DNA of 64,000 nt from Bacillus sp. AFS015802. Lineage in GTDB: Bacteria; Bacillota; Bacilli; Bacillales; Bacillaceae_B. Position 1 is the first letter of the stretch. Each line of letters opens with the position of its first letter. Made by a program: the position numbers and the translations under genes. A model generated the notes under the pieces. That model did not search any database. It was not told the origin of the DNA and saw nothing but the letters and a program-made list of their open reading frames with translations. The stretch spans positions 62,001 through 126,000 of the forward strand of contig NZ_NTUP01000020.1 in assembly GCF_002561455.1 (NCBI RefSeq), in the 5' to 3' direction. Shown piece after piece: positions 37,963 to 46,559 of the stretch.

Positions 37963-38271
37963 TTATCGAATCCCCAATGCGATTTTCGCATAGCGGGACA
38001 TATTGTCTTTGCTCCATGGCGGATTCCAGACGATATCTACTTCTGTTTCCTTGACTTCGGGAATATCCCTCAGTGCTGTCTTCACTTGATCAACGATGGT
38101 TCCAGCGAGGGGGCAGCCCATTGACGTCAATGTCATGGTGACCGTCGCTTTCCCTTCGTCGTCCAGCTCCACATCATATACTAAACCTAAATTAACAATG
38201 TCTATGCCTAATTCAGGGTCGACTACCTGTTCTAAAGCACCCATCATATTGTCTTTAAGATCTTGATCCAT
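37963..38271 (-). CDS. yitW: MIP18/SufT-like Fe-S assembly protein (YitW-like)
   Basis: 102 aa from the ATG at 38271 (GGAG eight bases upstream); an ATG two codons earlier is only two bases from the same site. DUF59 domain: VVDPELGIDIVNLGLVYDV, the conserved cysteine in LTSMGCPLAG, and WNPPWSKDNMS. Members assist iron-sulfur cluster maturation. First of the yitW–yitV pair on this strand, with yitU divergent. Confidence 0.88.
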   Translation of the reverse strand: MDQDLKDNMMGALEQVVDPELGIDIVNLGLVYDVELDDEGKATVTMTLTSMGCPLAGTIVDQVKTALRDIPEVKETEVDIVWNPPWSKDNMSRYAKIALGIR

Positions 38272-38358
38272 GCTCATCTCTCCTTTCCGAACTTAATGCT
38301 TGTTTCATATCCCATTTCAATACCCATCTTAACAAACAAACGGGTATAAAACAAAAGG

Positions 38359-39132
38359 TTAGGCTGATAAATGCTTCTCAAACCACTCTACGAGTCCCAA
38401 CACGCCTTCCCTCGTCACTTTATGATCGGCTTTATCATCTTCTATGAAGAGCAGATGGTCTTGCTGCTTCTCGTAATAAGGTAAAATGCTTTCATAGAAA
38501 TCCCTGGTAAGATTGAACGGTACGACTTTGTCCCGTTTTCCATGCCAGAACATAAGGGGCCTTCCTCCAAGCTTTTCCGGTTGAAGACTTAAGTCGTAAT
38601 GGGAAAGCTCACTCATCATGCTTTCGATTTCCTCTTCACTGAACGGAATTTCATACCCTAACGATTCCACCTGTGACAGCTGTGCCTCAGCAAACCTTAC
38701 ATAGGTAGGGTTTCCCATCAGCGATACGGCTGCAGAGATCCAATCGTATTGTGTCAGGGCACCCAATGTCACGATCCCACCCATGGAGGTTCCGGCAACA
38801 CCGATACCGCCGGGTTGGATCAGGTCTTTTCCTTCAAAGTGCTCTTTCAATATCGATAATTCATGAATCGTATTCAATACGATCTTCCAGAACACTTCCC
38901 CTAATTGATATTCTGATTTTCCAGAGGATCGTTCTCCGTGCTCCAAACAATCGGGGAGGATCACCCTGAATCCCTTTTCAGCAAGAAGGTAGGCGTAGTG
39001 AAGATTATGTTCTTTGGCACTGGTGAAGCCATGAATGAAGAAACATGTAGGCAATGGTTTATCAATGTCCTCTTCCTTCACAAGATGAAGGAATGGAATG
39101 GTTTGAATGGATGATTTATCTACTAGAATCAT
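38359..39132 (-). CDS. yitV: α/β-hydrolase, esterase-like (YitV-like)
   Basis: 257 aa. FFIHGFTSAKEHN gives the oxyanion region, GTSMGG (about 118-123) the nucleophile elbow GxSxG, and DKVVPFN and DHKVTREG the Asp and His of the triad. Peptidase S9/dienelactone-hydrolase-like. Substrate unknown. Followed by yitW 87 bases downstream; counterpart of B. subtilis yitV. Confidence 0.85.
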   Translation of the reverse strand: MILVDKSSIQTIPFLHLVKEEDIDKPLPTCFFIHGFTSAKEHNLHYAYLLAEKGFRVILPDCLEHGERSSGKSEYQLGEVFWKIVLNTIHELSILKEHFEGKDLIQPGGIGVAGTSMGGIVTLGALTQYDWISAAVSLMGNPTYVRFAEAQLSQVESLGYEIPFSEEEIESMMSELSHYDLSLQPEKLGGRPLMFWHGKRDKVVPFNLTRDFYESILPYYEKQQDHLLFIEDDKADHKVTREGVLGLVEWFEKHLSA

Positions 39133-39321
39133 GCTGATTGTCTCCCTCCTGATTGCAATTTACTTTACTATGATATCCTAGATTTGGTAGGATGTATAAT
39201 ATTTAAATCAAAAGCGTTTGTAAACATTTCTTAAAATGTATAAGCAGGAGATGGACAATTTTCACCCTGTAACGCTACACTGGAATAGCCTTAATACCAC
39301 AAAGATTGGGGATTTGAATTC

Positions 39322-40137
39322 ATGAACTCACAAGAAAAACATCTGATTGTTCTGGATCTGGACGGAACACTATTAACTGATGAGAAGAAAATCTCGTCCA
39401 AAACACACGATATATTAAAAAAAGCACGCCATAAAGGGCATGAAGTGATGATTGCAACAGGGAGGCCGTTCCGTGCAAGTGAATTGTATTATCAACAATT
39501 ACAGTTGACCACTCCCATCGTCAACTTCAATGGAGCATTCGTTCACCACCCAACCGATTCATCATGGGGTGTGTACCATGAACCGATGGATTTAAAAGTG
39601 GCCAAACAAATCATCGATGCATGTGATGATTTTCCATTTCGCAACATTGTCGCTGAAGTAATGGATGATGTCTATCTCCATTATCATGATGAAAAGATCA
39701 TCGATGTCTTCATGATGGGTAACCCCTCCATTTCAACAGGTGATATTAGAAACGTACTGACCGATCATCCTACATCCATGCTTATCCATGCGGAGGAAGA
39801 AGATGTGGCTGAAATCCGTGCACACTTAGATGATGTTCATGCAGAATTGATTGATCATCGCAGGTGGGCTGCTCCATGGCATATCATTGAAATTGTTAAA
39901 ACAGGATTGAACAAAGCAGTGGGAATAGAACGTGTGGCTTCCTCTTTAAATATCCCACAAGAACGGATCATCGCATTCGGAGATGAAGATAACGATTTGG
40001 AAATGCTTGATTACGCGGGAACAGGTGTTGCGATGGGGAATGCCATTGACCCATTGAAAGACATTGCCAATGAAGTGACACTTTCGAATGAAGAAGACGG
40101 CATCGGCCGCTACCTGCAAAAACGCTTTGACCTTTAG
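39322..40137 (+). CDS. yitU: HAD phosphatase (YitU; Cof subfamily)
   Basis: 271 aa. HAD motif I DLDGTLL with D12 and D14, motif II near ATGRPF, and motif IV GDEDNDLEML. It has the C2-type cap of Cof phosphatases. B. subtilis YitU is one of the promiscuous HAD enzymes that dephosphorylate 5-amino-6-(5-phospho-D-ribitylamino)uracil in riboflavin synthesis. GGGGA serves as ribosome site. Confidence 0.85.
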   Translation: MNSQEKHLIVLDLDGTLLTDEKKISSKTHDILKKARHKGHEVMIATGRPFRASELYYQQLQLTTPIVNFNGAFVHHPTDSSWGVYHEPMDLKVAKQIIDACDDFPFRNIVAEVMDDVYLHYHDEKIIDVFMMGNPSISTGDIRNVLTDHPTSMLIHAEEEDVAEIRAHLDDVHAELIDHRRWAAPWHIIEIVKTGLNKAVGIERVASSLNIPQERIIAFGDEDNDLEMLDYAGTGVAMGNAIDPLKDIANEVTLSNEEDGIGRYLQKRFDL

Positions 40138-40209
40138 TTCTAGGCATTGATGGGAATGGTGGGTATATCTTCTTACTGTACAATCCCCCTTAGACAGCCA
40201 TACTAGGAA

Positions 40210-40228
40210 GGAACGCATCATGCGTTCC
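40210..40228. repeat. Short hairpin before the 47-aa gene
   Basis: GGAACGCA, loop TCA, TGCGTTCC. No T-run follows, so it is not a standard terminator; it lies 24 bases before a small gene and may be in its leader. Confidence 0.5.
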
Positions 40229-40252
40229 AACTTGCAAAAGGGGTGGTTAGTG

Positions 40253-40396
40253 ATGGGTAGAAATAAATCAAAACGATTTGTACAACAAGGTAAGATTGCT
40301 GTATCAAAACATGACGAACGTATCCCGTATCATCTTACGTATGCTGAAGCCGAGGCTAAAAAACTTGCTTCCAACGAATCAGGAGGAGTGGAATAA
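40253..40396 (+). CDS. Small basic protein, 47 aa
   Basis: ATG at 40253 with GGGGTGG seven bases upstream. Translation: MGRNKSKRFVQQGKIAVS followed by KHDERIPYHLTYAEAEAKKL and a short acidic tail. Basic N-terminal half, helical C-terminal half; no cysteine or membrane segment. The TAA overlaps the ATG of the DUF3813 gene (TAATG), so the two are coupled. Unknown function; the composition would suit a small nucleic-acid-binding or spore protein, but that is only a guess. Confidence 0.7.
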   Translation: MGRNKSKRFVQQGKIAVSKHDERIPYHLTYAEAEAKKLASNESGGVE

Positions 40397-40584
40397 TGAG
40401 CAATCCATTATTTCAACAGGCGAAGAGTGCTGTATCTTCAGCCAAACAGGCAAGTTCGGGAGAAAACGCTCAAATGTCCATTGATAAAGCGAAGAATGCT
40501 TTGTCATCTGCTTACGCTAACTCAAATGTTGAAGAACAAAAGCAGCTCCACGCTCTTCAAGATGAGTTAAACCGCCTTTCGTAA
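40396..40584 (+). CDS. DUF3813 family protein
   Basis: 62 aa helical protein: MSNPLFQQAKSAVSSAKQAS, then SIDKAKNALSSAYANSNVEE and a C-terminal helix. Matches the short DUF3813 proteins found beside yitU in bacilli (yizC in B. subtilis). AGGAGGAG precedes the ATG. Function unknown. Confidence 0.75.
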   Translation: MSNPLFQQAKSAVSSAKQASSGENAQMSIDKAKNALSSAYANSNVEEQKQLHALQDELNRLS

Positions 40585-40595
40585 TCAGCATCAAA

Positions 40596-40636
40596 TCAAA
40601 ACAGGGCTGCCCTTTCCGGACAGCCCTGTTTTTTCA
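40596..40636. terminator. Bidirectional terminator, DUF3813 / Gmad2 genes
   Basis: AAAACAGGGCTG (40598-40609) and CAGCCCTGTTTT (40621-40632). Confidence 0.9.
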
Positions 40637-41050
40637 TGGAATGGTGATGACATATGGATGAATGATCTTCCCGTCCCCATCATCCCGCTCATATAGATTG
40701 AGGAAGAGTTTGCCGCTCCTCCCTTTCATCTCTGGAAGGATGATGGAAAAGTCCGTCCAGTTAGGCGCTTCTTTATTCACCTTCATGAATGTTTCTTGCA
40801 GAAGCACCCTATGTCCGTCCTCCACTGAATAATAAAAACATCCACTGGACACCCGGGCTTGTCCACTGACTGTATAGCGCCCCTTGACCTCCATTACCTT
40901 CACGTTTCTGAAGGAAGGATTTTCCTGAGGAGCGGTCTCAACCCCCCGCAAAGGATGATTGGCTGTTATTGTAAGCAGTGTTGCTTCCGCAGTTTCGGGT
41001 GCACTGAAAATCAACATGGAACCGGTAAGTAAATACATGATGGCCTTCAA
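40634..41050 (-). CDS. Secreted single-domain protein with Gmad2-like immunoglobulin fold
   Basis: 138 aa from TTG (AGGGG seven bases upstream). N-terminal signal peptide (KAIMYLLTGSMLIFSAPETAEA). The rest fits the Gmad2 bacterial Ig-like domain: YTVSGQARVSSGCFYYSVED, WTDFSIILPE and GKLFLNLYERDDGDG. Gmad2 domains usually accompany germination (GerM) or other extracellular modules; here it stands alone. B. subtilis has ipi, an intracellular protease inhibitor with a related β-fold, at this spot, so replacement or distant relation is possible. Confidence 0.6.
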   Translation of the reverse strand: MKAIMYLLTGSMLIFSAPETAEATLLTITANHPLRGVETAPQENPSFRNVKVMEVKGRYTVSGQARVSSGCFYYSVEDGHRVLLQETFMKVNKEAPNWTDFSIILPEMKGRSGKLFLNLYERDDGDGKIIHPYVITIP

Positions 41051-41104
41051 GGTGATACCCCTTTCTATCTAGGTTCACCTATAGTATTTGTTAAATAGGA
41101 GAAT

Positions 41105-41959
41105 CTAGTCTTTTCGAAAGAACCCGAATATCCCGGTTGTCTGAACGATATTGGTGAACGCATTAGGATCCACATCCTTGATTGTATGTTCCAGCTCATA
41201 CAATTCATAGCGTGAAATCACGATGATCAGCATTTCCTTGTCTTCACCGGAGAATGCCCCTTTAGCCGGTAAGGTCGTAATACCCCTCACCAGCTTTGAA
41301 TGGATGGCTTCACGTAATTCATTCGATTTCTTGGTGACGATCATCGCTGTCAGCTTCTCGTGCCGTGTATGAATCGCGTCGATGACACGTGTGGAAGCGT
41401 ATAACGTGACTAACGTATACAAGGCTTTTTCCCAGCCGTAAAGAAATCCTGCAGACGTGATGATCACCGCATTCATCAGGAAGAAATAAGATCCTACAGG
41501 CTTATCCTTCATTCTGGACAGGATCATGGCGATGATGTCCATCCCGCCGGTGGAGGCCCCCCATTTCAAGGTGATTCCGACGCCGACAGCTGCGATGACC
41601 CCACCGAATACCGCATTGAGCAGGATATCGGGTGATAATTTAATAACAGGAATCACTTCCAGGAAAAAGGAAGTCAGGAATACCGAAATAAAGCTATACA
41701 CAGTAAAGGAACGGCCAACCTTCAGCCACCCCAGTATAGTTACCGGAATATTAAGGATGAATAATAAAATACCCGTTGAAATATTGAATGGTGCAAACTC
41801 CTTCAGTACGCTTGACAGCAGCTGGGCAAGTCCCGTAAAGCCGCTCGCATACACATTTGCCGGAATAAGAAAGAAATTCATGGCGATGGCCCCTAACAGC
41901 GAGCCGATAAGGACTACGATGAATTTCTTCGCTTCTAACTGAACATGATCTTTCGACAT
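41105..41959 (-). CDS. yitT: YitT family membrane protein with DUF2179
   Basis: 284 aa from the ATG at 41959 (GGAGG seven bases upstream). Five hydrophobic segments in the first 190 residues (e.g. IVVLIGSLLGAIAMNFFL), then a cytosolic DUF2179 domain (about 215-275; ALYTLVTLYASTRVIDAIH precedes it). The YitT/YpjC/YqfU group are putative transporters; none has a firmly established substrate. Divergent from the DegV gene, as with yitS/yitT. Confidence 0.88.
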   Translation of the reverse strand: MSKDHVQLEAKKFIVVLIGSLLGAIAMNFFLIPANVYASGFTGLAQLLSSVLKEFAPFNISTGILLFILNIPVTILGWLKVGRSFTVYSFISVFLTSFFLEVIPVIKLSPDILLNAVFGGVIAAVGVGITLKWGASTGGMDIIAMILSRMKDKPVGSYFFLMNAVIITSAGFLYGWEKALYTLVTLYASTRVIDAIHTRHEKLTAMIVTKKSNELREAIHSKLVRGITTLPAKGAFSGEDKEMLIIVISRYELYELEHTIKDVDPNAFTNIVQTTGIFGFFRKD

Positions 41960-42126
41960 ACACATTCCTCCTCGTATCTTGTTGTTATTTTCTATGTTCC
42001 ACATCTCATCTTAACTAAACTACCTTTACTATTCACGCTTTTAAGATAAATTCTTGTTCTATCGATTGTTATTTTCACTGAAAATAGCTAGACTAAAGCT
42101 ATAAGATAAGTCAAAGGATGATGAGA

Positions 42127-42984
42127 ATGACAGTAAAATTATTTGCAGATAGTGCAAGCGACCTTCCTGCTGCCTATTTCACAGAACACAACATAGAGCT
42201 TTTGCCACTTAAAGTACATATAGATGGTCACGACTACGAGGACCTGATCACCATTGAACCGAAAACCGTATTCAATAAAATCAGGGACGGACATATGCCG
42301 AAGACGTCTCAAGTCTCACCGGACCTATTCCTGAAAAAATTCACAGAGCTCGCAGAATCGAATCAATCCGGCATATACGTTGCCTTCTCTTCCCAGTTAT
42401 CAGGGACGTATCAAACGGCCGTCATGATCCGTGATCAGGTAAAAGAGGAGCATCCTGACCTTGACCTGACGATCATCGACTCGAAATGTGCTTCACTTGG
42501 TTACGGGTTAGTCGTCATGAAAGCGGCAGAACTCCTGAAGGACGGAGCAACAAAGGAAGAAATCATCGAAGCGTCCCGGTTTCATGCAGAGCACATGGAA
42601 CATCTCTTCACCGTGGAAGACCTGGAATACCTCGCCAAAGGCGGCAGGGTCTCCAAAGCATCAGCCTTTCTTGGCGGGCTCCTGAATATCAAGCCCCTTC
42701 TGCATGTCGAAGATGGAAAGCTTGTTCCAATCGAGAAATTGCGCGGGAAAAAGAAGCTTCTTAAACGCATTTTGGATCTAATGGAAGAGCGCGGTGAAGT
42801 CCTGTCCGACCAGGTCATCGCCATCAGTCATGGTGACGATGAAGAACTTGCTCTTGAAATGAAAAAGCTCATCGAGGAAAAATTCTCACCAAAAGATGTA
42901 TACATCAGTATTATTGGATGCGCCATAGGATCTCATACAGGCACAGGCACTCTAGCCATATTTTTCTTAAACCAGCGCTCATAA
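42127..42984 (+). CDS. yitS: DegV/FakB family fatty-acid-binding protein (YitS-like)
   Basis: 285 aa from the third of three nearby ATGs (AAAGG nine bases upstream). Signatures: FADSASDLPAAY at the N-terminus, TSQVSPDLF, FSSQLSGTYQTA, IDSKCASLGYGL, and C-terminal IGSHTGTGTLAIFF. DegV proteins bind one fatty acid; FakB members present it to the kinase FakA. Here no fakA is nearby, so which role applies is open. Confidence 0.88.
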   Translation: MTVKLFADSASDLPAAYFTEHNIELLPLKVHIDGHDYEDLITIEPKTVFNKIRDGHMPKTSQVSPDLFLKKFTELAESNQSGIYVAFSSQLSGTYQTAVMIRDQVKEEHPDLDLTIIDSKCASLGYGLVVMKAAELLKDGATKEEIIEASRFHAEHMEHLFTVEDLEYLAKGGRVSKASAFLGGLLNIKPLLHVEDGKLVPIEKLRGKKKLLKRILDLMEERGEVLSDQVIAISHGDDEELALEMKKLIEEKFSPKDVYISIIGCAIGSHTGTGTLAIFFLNQRS

Positions 42985-43041
42985 ACTCCCCTCCTCTTCC
43001 CCATACTAAGAGGGATATCCAATATGGAAGGGAGAATCACC

Positions 43042-43173
43042 ATGCCACATACATCTGATAATGAAAAAAAGGCGAAAGACAACAATGCCCTGCGCCAGGA
43101 AAAAAATAAGATCAAAGAAGTGAACCGGAAAGCCGGAAAAAATCAATACTCCAAAAAGACGGATCATCTGTAA
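43042..43173 (+). CDS. Small charged protein, 43 aa
   Basis: ATG at 43042 with AAGGGAG upstream; MPHTSDNEKKAKDNNALRQE and then KNKIKEVNRKAGKNQYSK. Very rich in Lys, Asn and Glu, no hydrophobic core, so probably disordered. It lies between the DegV gene and a terminator. I do not recognise it; small spore-type proteins have similar composition, but there is no direct evidence. Confidence 0.65.
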   Translation: MPHTSDNEKKAKDNNALRQEKNKIKEVNRKAGKNQYSKKTDHL

Positions 43174-43189
43174 GGGATGGACCTGATGA

Positions 43190-43226
43190 ATGCACTGGTT
43201 CTGTACTTGAACCGGTGCTTTTTTTG
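43190..43226 (+). terminator. Terminator before yajQ
   Basis: GCACTGGTTC (43192-43201) and GAACCGGTGC (43209-43218) with one G·T, then seven T. Confidence 0.85.
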
Positions 43227-43330
43227 TACTAAACATACTAAAAAACCTCCCCATTTCCAACCAAAGAAGTTGTATGTACCATCACAGCTTGTCTATAATG
43301 AAAAGAGAAAAGAGTATGGAGGGGTTACAT

Positions 43331-43822
43331 ATGGCAAAAGAAAGTTCATTCGACATCGTATCCAAGGTGGATATGTCTGAAGTGAGCAACGCGATTCAAA
43401 TTGCGTTGAAAGAGGTGCAAACGCGTTACGACTTCAAAGGAAGCAAGAGCGATATCAAGTTAGATGGTGAGGAAATTGTCCTTGTCTCGGATGATGAATT
43501 CAAAATGAATCAATTAAAGGACGTCCTCCTAAGCAAGCTTATCAAGCGTAACGTCCCGGTTAAGAATCTGGATTACAGCAAACTTGAAGGTGCATCCGGC
43601 GGCACGGTCCGTCAGCGTGCGAAGCTTGTCCAGGGCATCGATAAAGAAAATGCGAAGAAAATCAACACCATCATCAAGAATTCAGGTGTAAAAGTAAAAA
43701 GTCAGGTTCAGGATGATCAGGTCCGTGTCACTGGTAAAAGTAAGGATGATCTTCAAAAGATCATCGCGGCCATCCGTGAAGCCGATCTTTCCATTGATGT
43801 ACAATACGTCAACTTCCGTTAA
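43331..43822 (+). CDS. yitK: YajQ family nucleotide-binding protein (YitK)
   Basis: 163 aa from the ATG at 43331 (GGAGGGG upstream); earlier ATGs lack a site. It begins [20 protein letters not shown] and carries [27 protein letters not shown] and IDKENAKKI, the UPF0234/YajQ signature. Members bind nucleotides; the Xanthomonas homologue is a c-di-GMP effector, which need not apply here. Two ferredoxin-like domains are expected. Confidence 0.92.
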   Translation: MAKESSFDIVSKVDMSEVSNAIQIALKEVQTRYDFKGSKSDIKLDGEEIVLVSDDEFKMNQLKDVLLSKLIKRNVPVKNLDYSKLEGASGGTVRQRAKLVQGIDKENAKKINTIIKNSGVKVKSQVQDDQVRVTGKSKDDLQKIIAAIREADLSIDVQYVNFR

Positions 43823-43891
43823 TTCAGTTTTTCAAAGAAGTCTATTGGGTACAATAACTCCATTGGACTTCTTTTATTTAGGAGGAAAAAC

Positions 43892-45244
43892 ATGAAGAAA
43901 AAAGTCATCATCATAGGAGCTGTCGGCGGTGGAGCCACGACTGCCTCCCAGATCAGGAAGGTCGACAGCGACATCGAGATTGTCCTGCTCGAGAAAACTT
44001 CCTACTTATCCTACGGTGCATGCGGCATGCCTTATTATTTAGGAGATGTGATCAAGGATCGGGAAAGCCTATTCGCCGCCACTCCCGAACAATTACATAC
44101 GAAAAAAAATATCGATGTCAGAATGCATCATGAAGCACTACAAATCGAGCGGGAGAAAAAATCTTTACGGATAAGGGACCATGACCGAAACCGGGATTAC
44201 GAAGAAGCATATGACTATCTTGTGATTGCAACGGGTGCATCCCCCTTTCTCCCTGACATACCTGGTCTTGATCAAATCCCTCACTTCCATCTCAGGACCG
44301 TTGAAGACATGGACAGAATCAAGCAGTTTGTAGAAACCTCGAAGCCTAAAAGCTGCACCATCATCGGGGGAGGCTTCATCGGGGTCGAAATGGCTGAAAA
44401 TTTCACTCATCTCGGAATGAACGTGAATATCGTCGAACGATCGGATCATGTCATCAGCATTATTGATGAAGAGACCGCTCTTTCGCTACAGGACCATATC
44501 ACGGGGAAAGGCGTTACATTGTATACAAATGACGGCCTGAAAGAAGTGTTGCCAGAGTGTACCTTAAAGCTCGATAGCGGTGAAACGTTTCAGTCGGACT
44601 TCATCCTTCTATCAGTCGGGGTGAAGCCCCGGAATCAACTGGCAAAGCAAGCTGGATTATCGATTGGAGAGTCAGGAGGGATCGTAAGTAACAAGTTCAT
44701 GCTAACGGACGATGACTCCATTTATGCGGTAGGGGATGTCGTCGAGTCCATCGATCTCATTGATGGCACATCGAAGCAGGTGCCCCTTGCCTGGCCGGCT
44801 CACCGCCAAGCCTACATCATCGCAAAGCATCTATCGGGAAACCCCGTCCCATTTAAGGGGATGCTTGGAACCGCGATTGCCAAAGTATTCGATCTTTCCA
44901 TCGCTTCAACGGGACTGGGAGAGAAAGAGTTAAAGGAAAAGGGATATGCCTATGAAACGGCCGTGCATGAAGGAAAATCCCATGCGGGTTACTATCCCGG
45001 GGCTCAAGACGTATATGTACGCGTCCATTTTTGTCCTAAAACCGGTAAGATCTTTGGAGGTAATGTGGTAGGCGGCGAGGGTGTCGACAAACAAATCGAT
45101 ACCCTGGCAACCGCCATTTACGGTGGATTGTCGATTATCGATCTCCAGGAAATCGAAACCTGCTACGCCCCTCCCTTTTCTTCACCAAAAGGATTGTTGA
45201 ATATGATCGGATATAAAGCTGCAGGGCTCATGAATAAGGAATAA
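43892..45244 (+). CDS. cdr: CoA-disulfide reductase
   Basis: 450 aa flavoprotein of the pyridine-nucleotide disulfide reductase family. FAD-binding GAVGGGATTASQ (residues 9-20), single catalytic cysteine C44 in YGACGMPYYLGD, NAD(P)-binding GGGFIGVEMAE, second FAD motif YAVGDV. It has no C-terminal rhodanese domain, so it is a plain CoADR as in Staphylococcus. It keeps CoA reduced, relevant to bacilli that use CoA or bacillithiol as thiol buffer. Strong TTAGGAGG site; own terminator follows. Confidence 0.88.
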   Translation: MKKKVIIIGAVGGGATTASQIRKVDSDIEIVLLEKTSYLSYGACGMPYYLGDVIKDRESLFAATPEQLHTKKNIDVRMHHEALQIEREKKSLRIRDHDRNRDYEEAYDYLVIATGASPFLPDIPGLDQIPHFHLRTVEDMDRIKQFVETSKPKSCTIIGGGFIGVEMAENFTHLGMNVNIVERSDHVISIIDEETALSLQDHITGKGVTLYTNDGLKEVLPECTLKLDSGETFQSDFILLSVGVKPRNQLAKQAGLSIGESGGIVSNKFMLTDDDSIYAVGDVVESIDLIDGTSKQVPLAWPAHRQAYIIAKHLSGNPVPFKGMLGTAIAKVFDLSIASTGLGEKELKEKGYAYETAVHEGKSHAGYYPGAQDVYVRVHFCPKTGKIFGGNVVGGEGVDKQIDTLATAIYGGLSIIDLQEIETCYAPPFSSPKGLLNMIGYKAAGLMNKE

Positions 45245-45249
45245 ATGAA

Positions 45250-45281
45250 GGCAGGCTTCTCTTGGGAGGAGCCTGTTTTGG
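45250..45281 (+). terminator. Terminator after CoA-disulfide reductase
   Basis: CAGGCTTCTC (45252-45261), loop TTGG, GAGGAGCCTG (45266-45275) with one G·T, then TTTTGG. Confidence 0.7.
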
Positions 45282-45620
45282 TTTGGGGTTGGGATGCGGT
45301 TGTGTTAGTGTAAGGGGATTTGTATGAGGATCCGCGAGTGGAAGTGGAATTATGCCTATAAGGATATGGATAAATTTGTAATTCGGCTGGATTTCAGGGG
45401 ATTCTGGCCTGATTATTCATGAAAACGGCTGGATTACACTCTAATTCGGCTGGATCTCATCCTTAAACAGACTGAATTCTCCTCTAAACCGACTACTCCA
45501 ACCATCCCCTACTCATTCGAATCAAGGTATCAACCAATTCACCAAAAAACACGTTAATAATTATTTTTTCCGGGTAAACACTATCCTAAGATAACCTAAA
45601 CCTTAAAAGGAGTGTTTTCA
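45282..45620. other. Intergenic region holding a decayed tandem repeat
   Basis: Apart from the 21-base repeat tract at about 45379-45505 (listed), this stretch has only the SDR promoter region. One 32-codon frame (ATG 45324, AAGGGG upstream) runs into the repeats and stops at 45420-45422; I do not call it a gene. Confidence 0.5.
45379..45505 (+). repeat. Degenerate 21-bp tandem repeats (about six units)
   Basis: Units such as TAATTCGGCTGGATTTCAGG, AAAACGGCTGGATTACACTC and TAATTCGGCTGGATCTCATC begin near 45379, 45400, 45422, 45442, 45463 and 45483. In one frame the period is seven codons (VIRLDFR, then KRLDYT, LIRLDLI, LKQTEFS), broken by a single TGA. Later units have drifted. Confidence 0.65.
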
Positions 45621-46490
45621 TTGTCTCAACCACAAAATCAGAAACAAACATTTCCGCCGCAGCATCAGGATCATCAGCCTGGTACGGTGGATGAGATGAA
45701 CCCCCAACCCATTCATACGGATCAAAACTATAAAGGCAGTGGCAAGTTAGACGGGAAGGTTGCTCTCATTACCGGTGGCGACAGCGGGATCGGCCGTTCG
45801 GTTGCCTGGTACTTTGCAAGGGAAGGAGCCCATGTGGCGATTTCATACTTGGATGAGCATGAGGATGCCAATAAGACGAAGGAACTCGTAGAAGCGGAAG
45901 GAGTCAGATGCATCCTGTTACCAGGTGACGTCGGAAGTTCGACATTTTGCAAAGATATCGTGGGTAAAACGATATCCGAGTTCGGCAAGCTTGATATACT
46001 CGTGAATAACGCCGCTGAACAGCATCCACAACAAGGCCTGACGGATATTAGCGACGAACAGCTGGAGCGTACCTTCAAGACGAATGTATTCTCCATGTTC
46101 TACTTGACCCGGGCCGCACTGCCTCACCTGAAAAAAGGAGCTTCGATCATTAATACGGCTTCGATTACAGCGTATAAAGGCAATAAGGATCTCATCGACT
46201 ACTCCTCTACCAAGGGGGCCATTGTCAGCTTCACCCGTTCACTGGCAGAAAATATTGCTTCTGATGGCATCAGAGTGAACGGAGTCGCTCCGGGACCGAT
46301 CTGGACACCTCTGATCCCGTCAACCTTCAGTTCACAAAAAGTGGCTGAATTCGGTGGGAACACACCTCTTGGACGGGCAGGGCAACCATTTGAATTGGGG
46401 CCTGCCTATGTGTATCTCGCAAGCGACGATTCGAGCTATGTGTCAGGACAGATGATCCATATTAATGGCGGTACAGTCATCAACGGATAA
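45621..46490 (+). CDS. Short-chain dehydrogenase, general-stress type
   Basis: 289 aa from TTG at 45621 (AAGGAG eight bases upstream); the GTG at 45612 overlaps that site. A 45-residue polar N-terminal tail rich in Q, P and H precedes the Rossmann core GGDSGIGRSVA, then NNAAEQHP, and the catalytic YSSTK. This long-tailed subgroup includes B. subtilis YdaD/YhxC and E. coli YghA. Some members are σB-controlled; the substrate is unknown (aldehydes proposed). Confidence 0.85.
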   Translation: MSQPQNQKQTFPPQHQDHQPGTVDEMNPQPIHTDQNYKGSGKLDGKVALITGGDSGIGRSVAWYFAREGAHVAISYLDEHEDANKTKELVEAEGVRCILLPGDVGSSTFCKDIVGKTISEFGKLDILVNNAAEQHPQQGLTDISDEQLERTFKTNVFSMFYLTRAALPHLKKGASIINTASITAYKGNKDLIDYSSTKGAIVSFTRSLAENIASDGIRVNGVAPGPIWTPLIPSTFSSQKVAEFGGNTPLGRAGQPFELGPAYVYLASDDSSYVSGQMIHINGGTVING

Positions 46491-46496
46491 AACAAA

Positions 46497-46558
46497 AAAG
46501 CGACTGAAGCTTATGATTCCCCTTAGCAGGGGCGTATCGTATGCATCAGTCGCTTTTC
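46497..46558. terminator. Bidirectional long hairpin, SDR / malR
   Basis: AAAAGCGACTGA pairs with TCAGTCGCTTTT; inside are GCTTATGA/TCGTATGC partial pairing and CCCC/GGGG around TTAGCA. Confidence 0.8.
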
Positions 46559-46559
46559 A

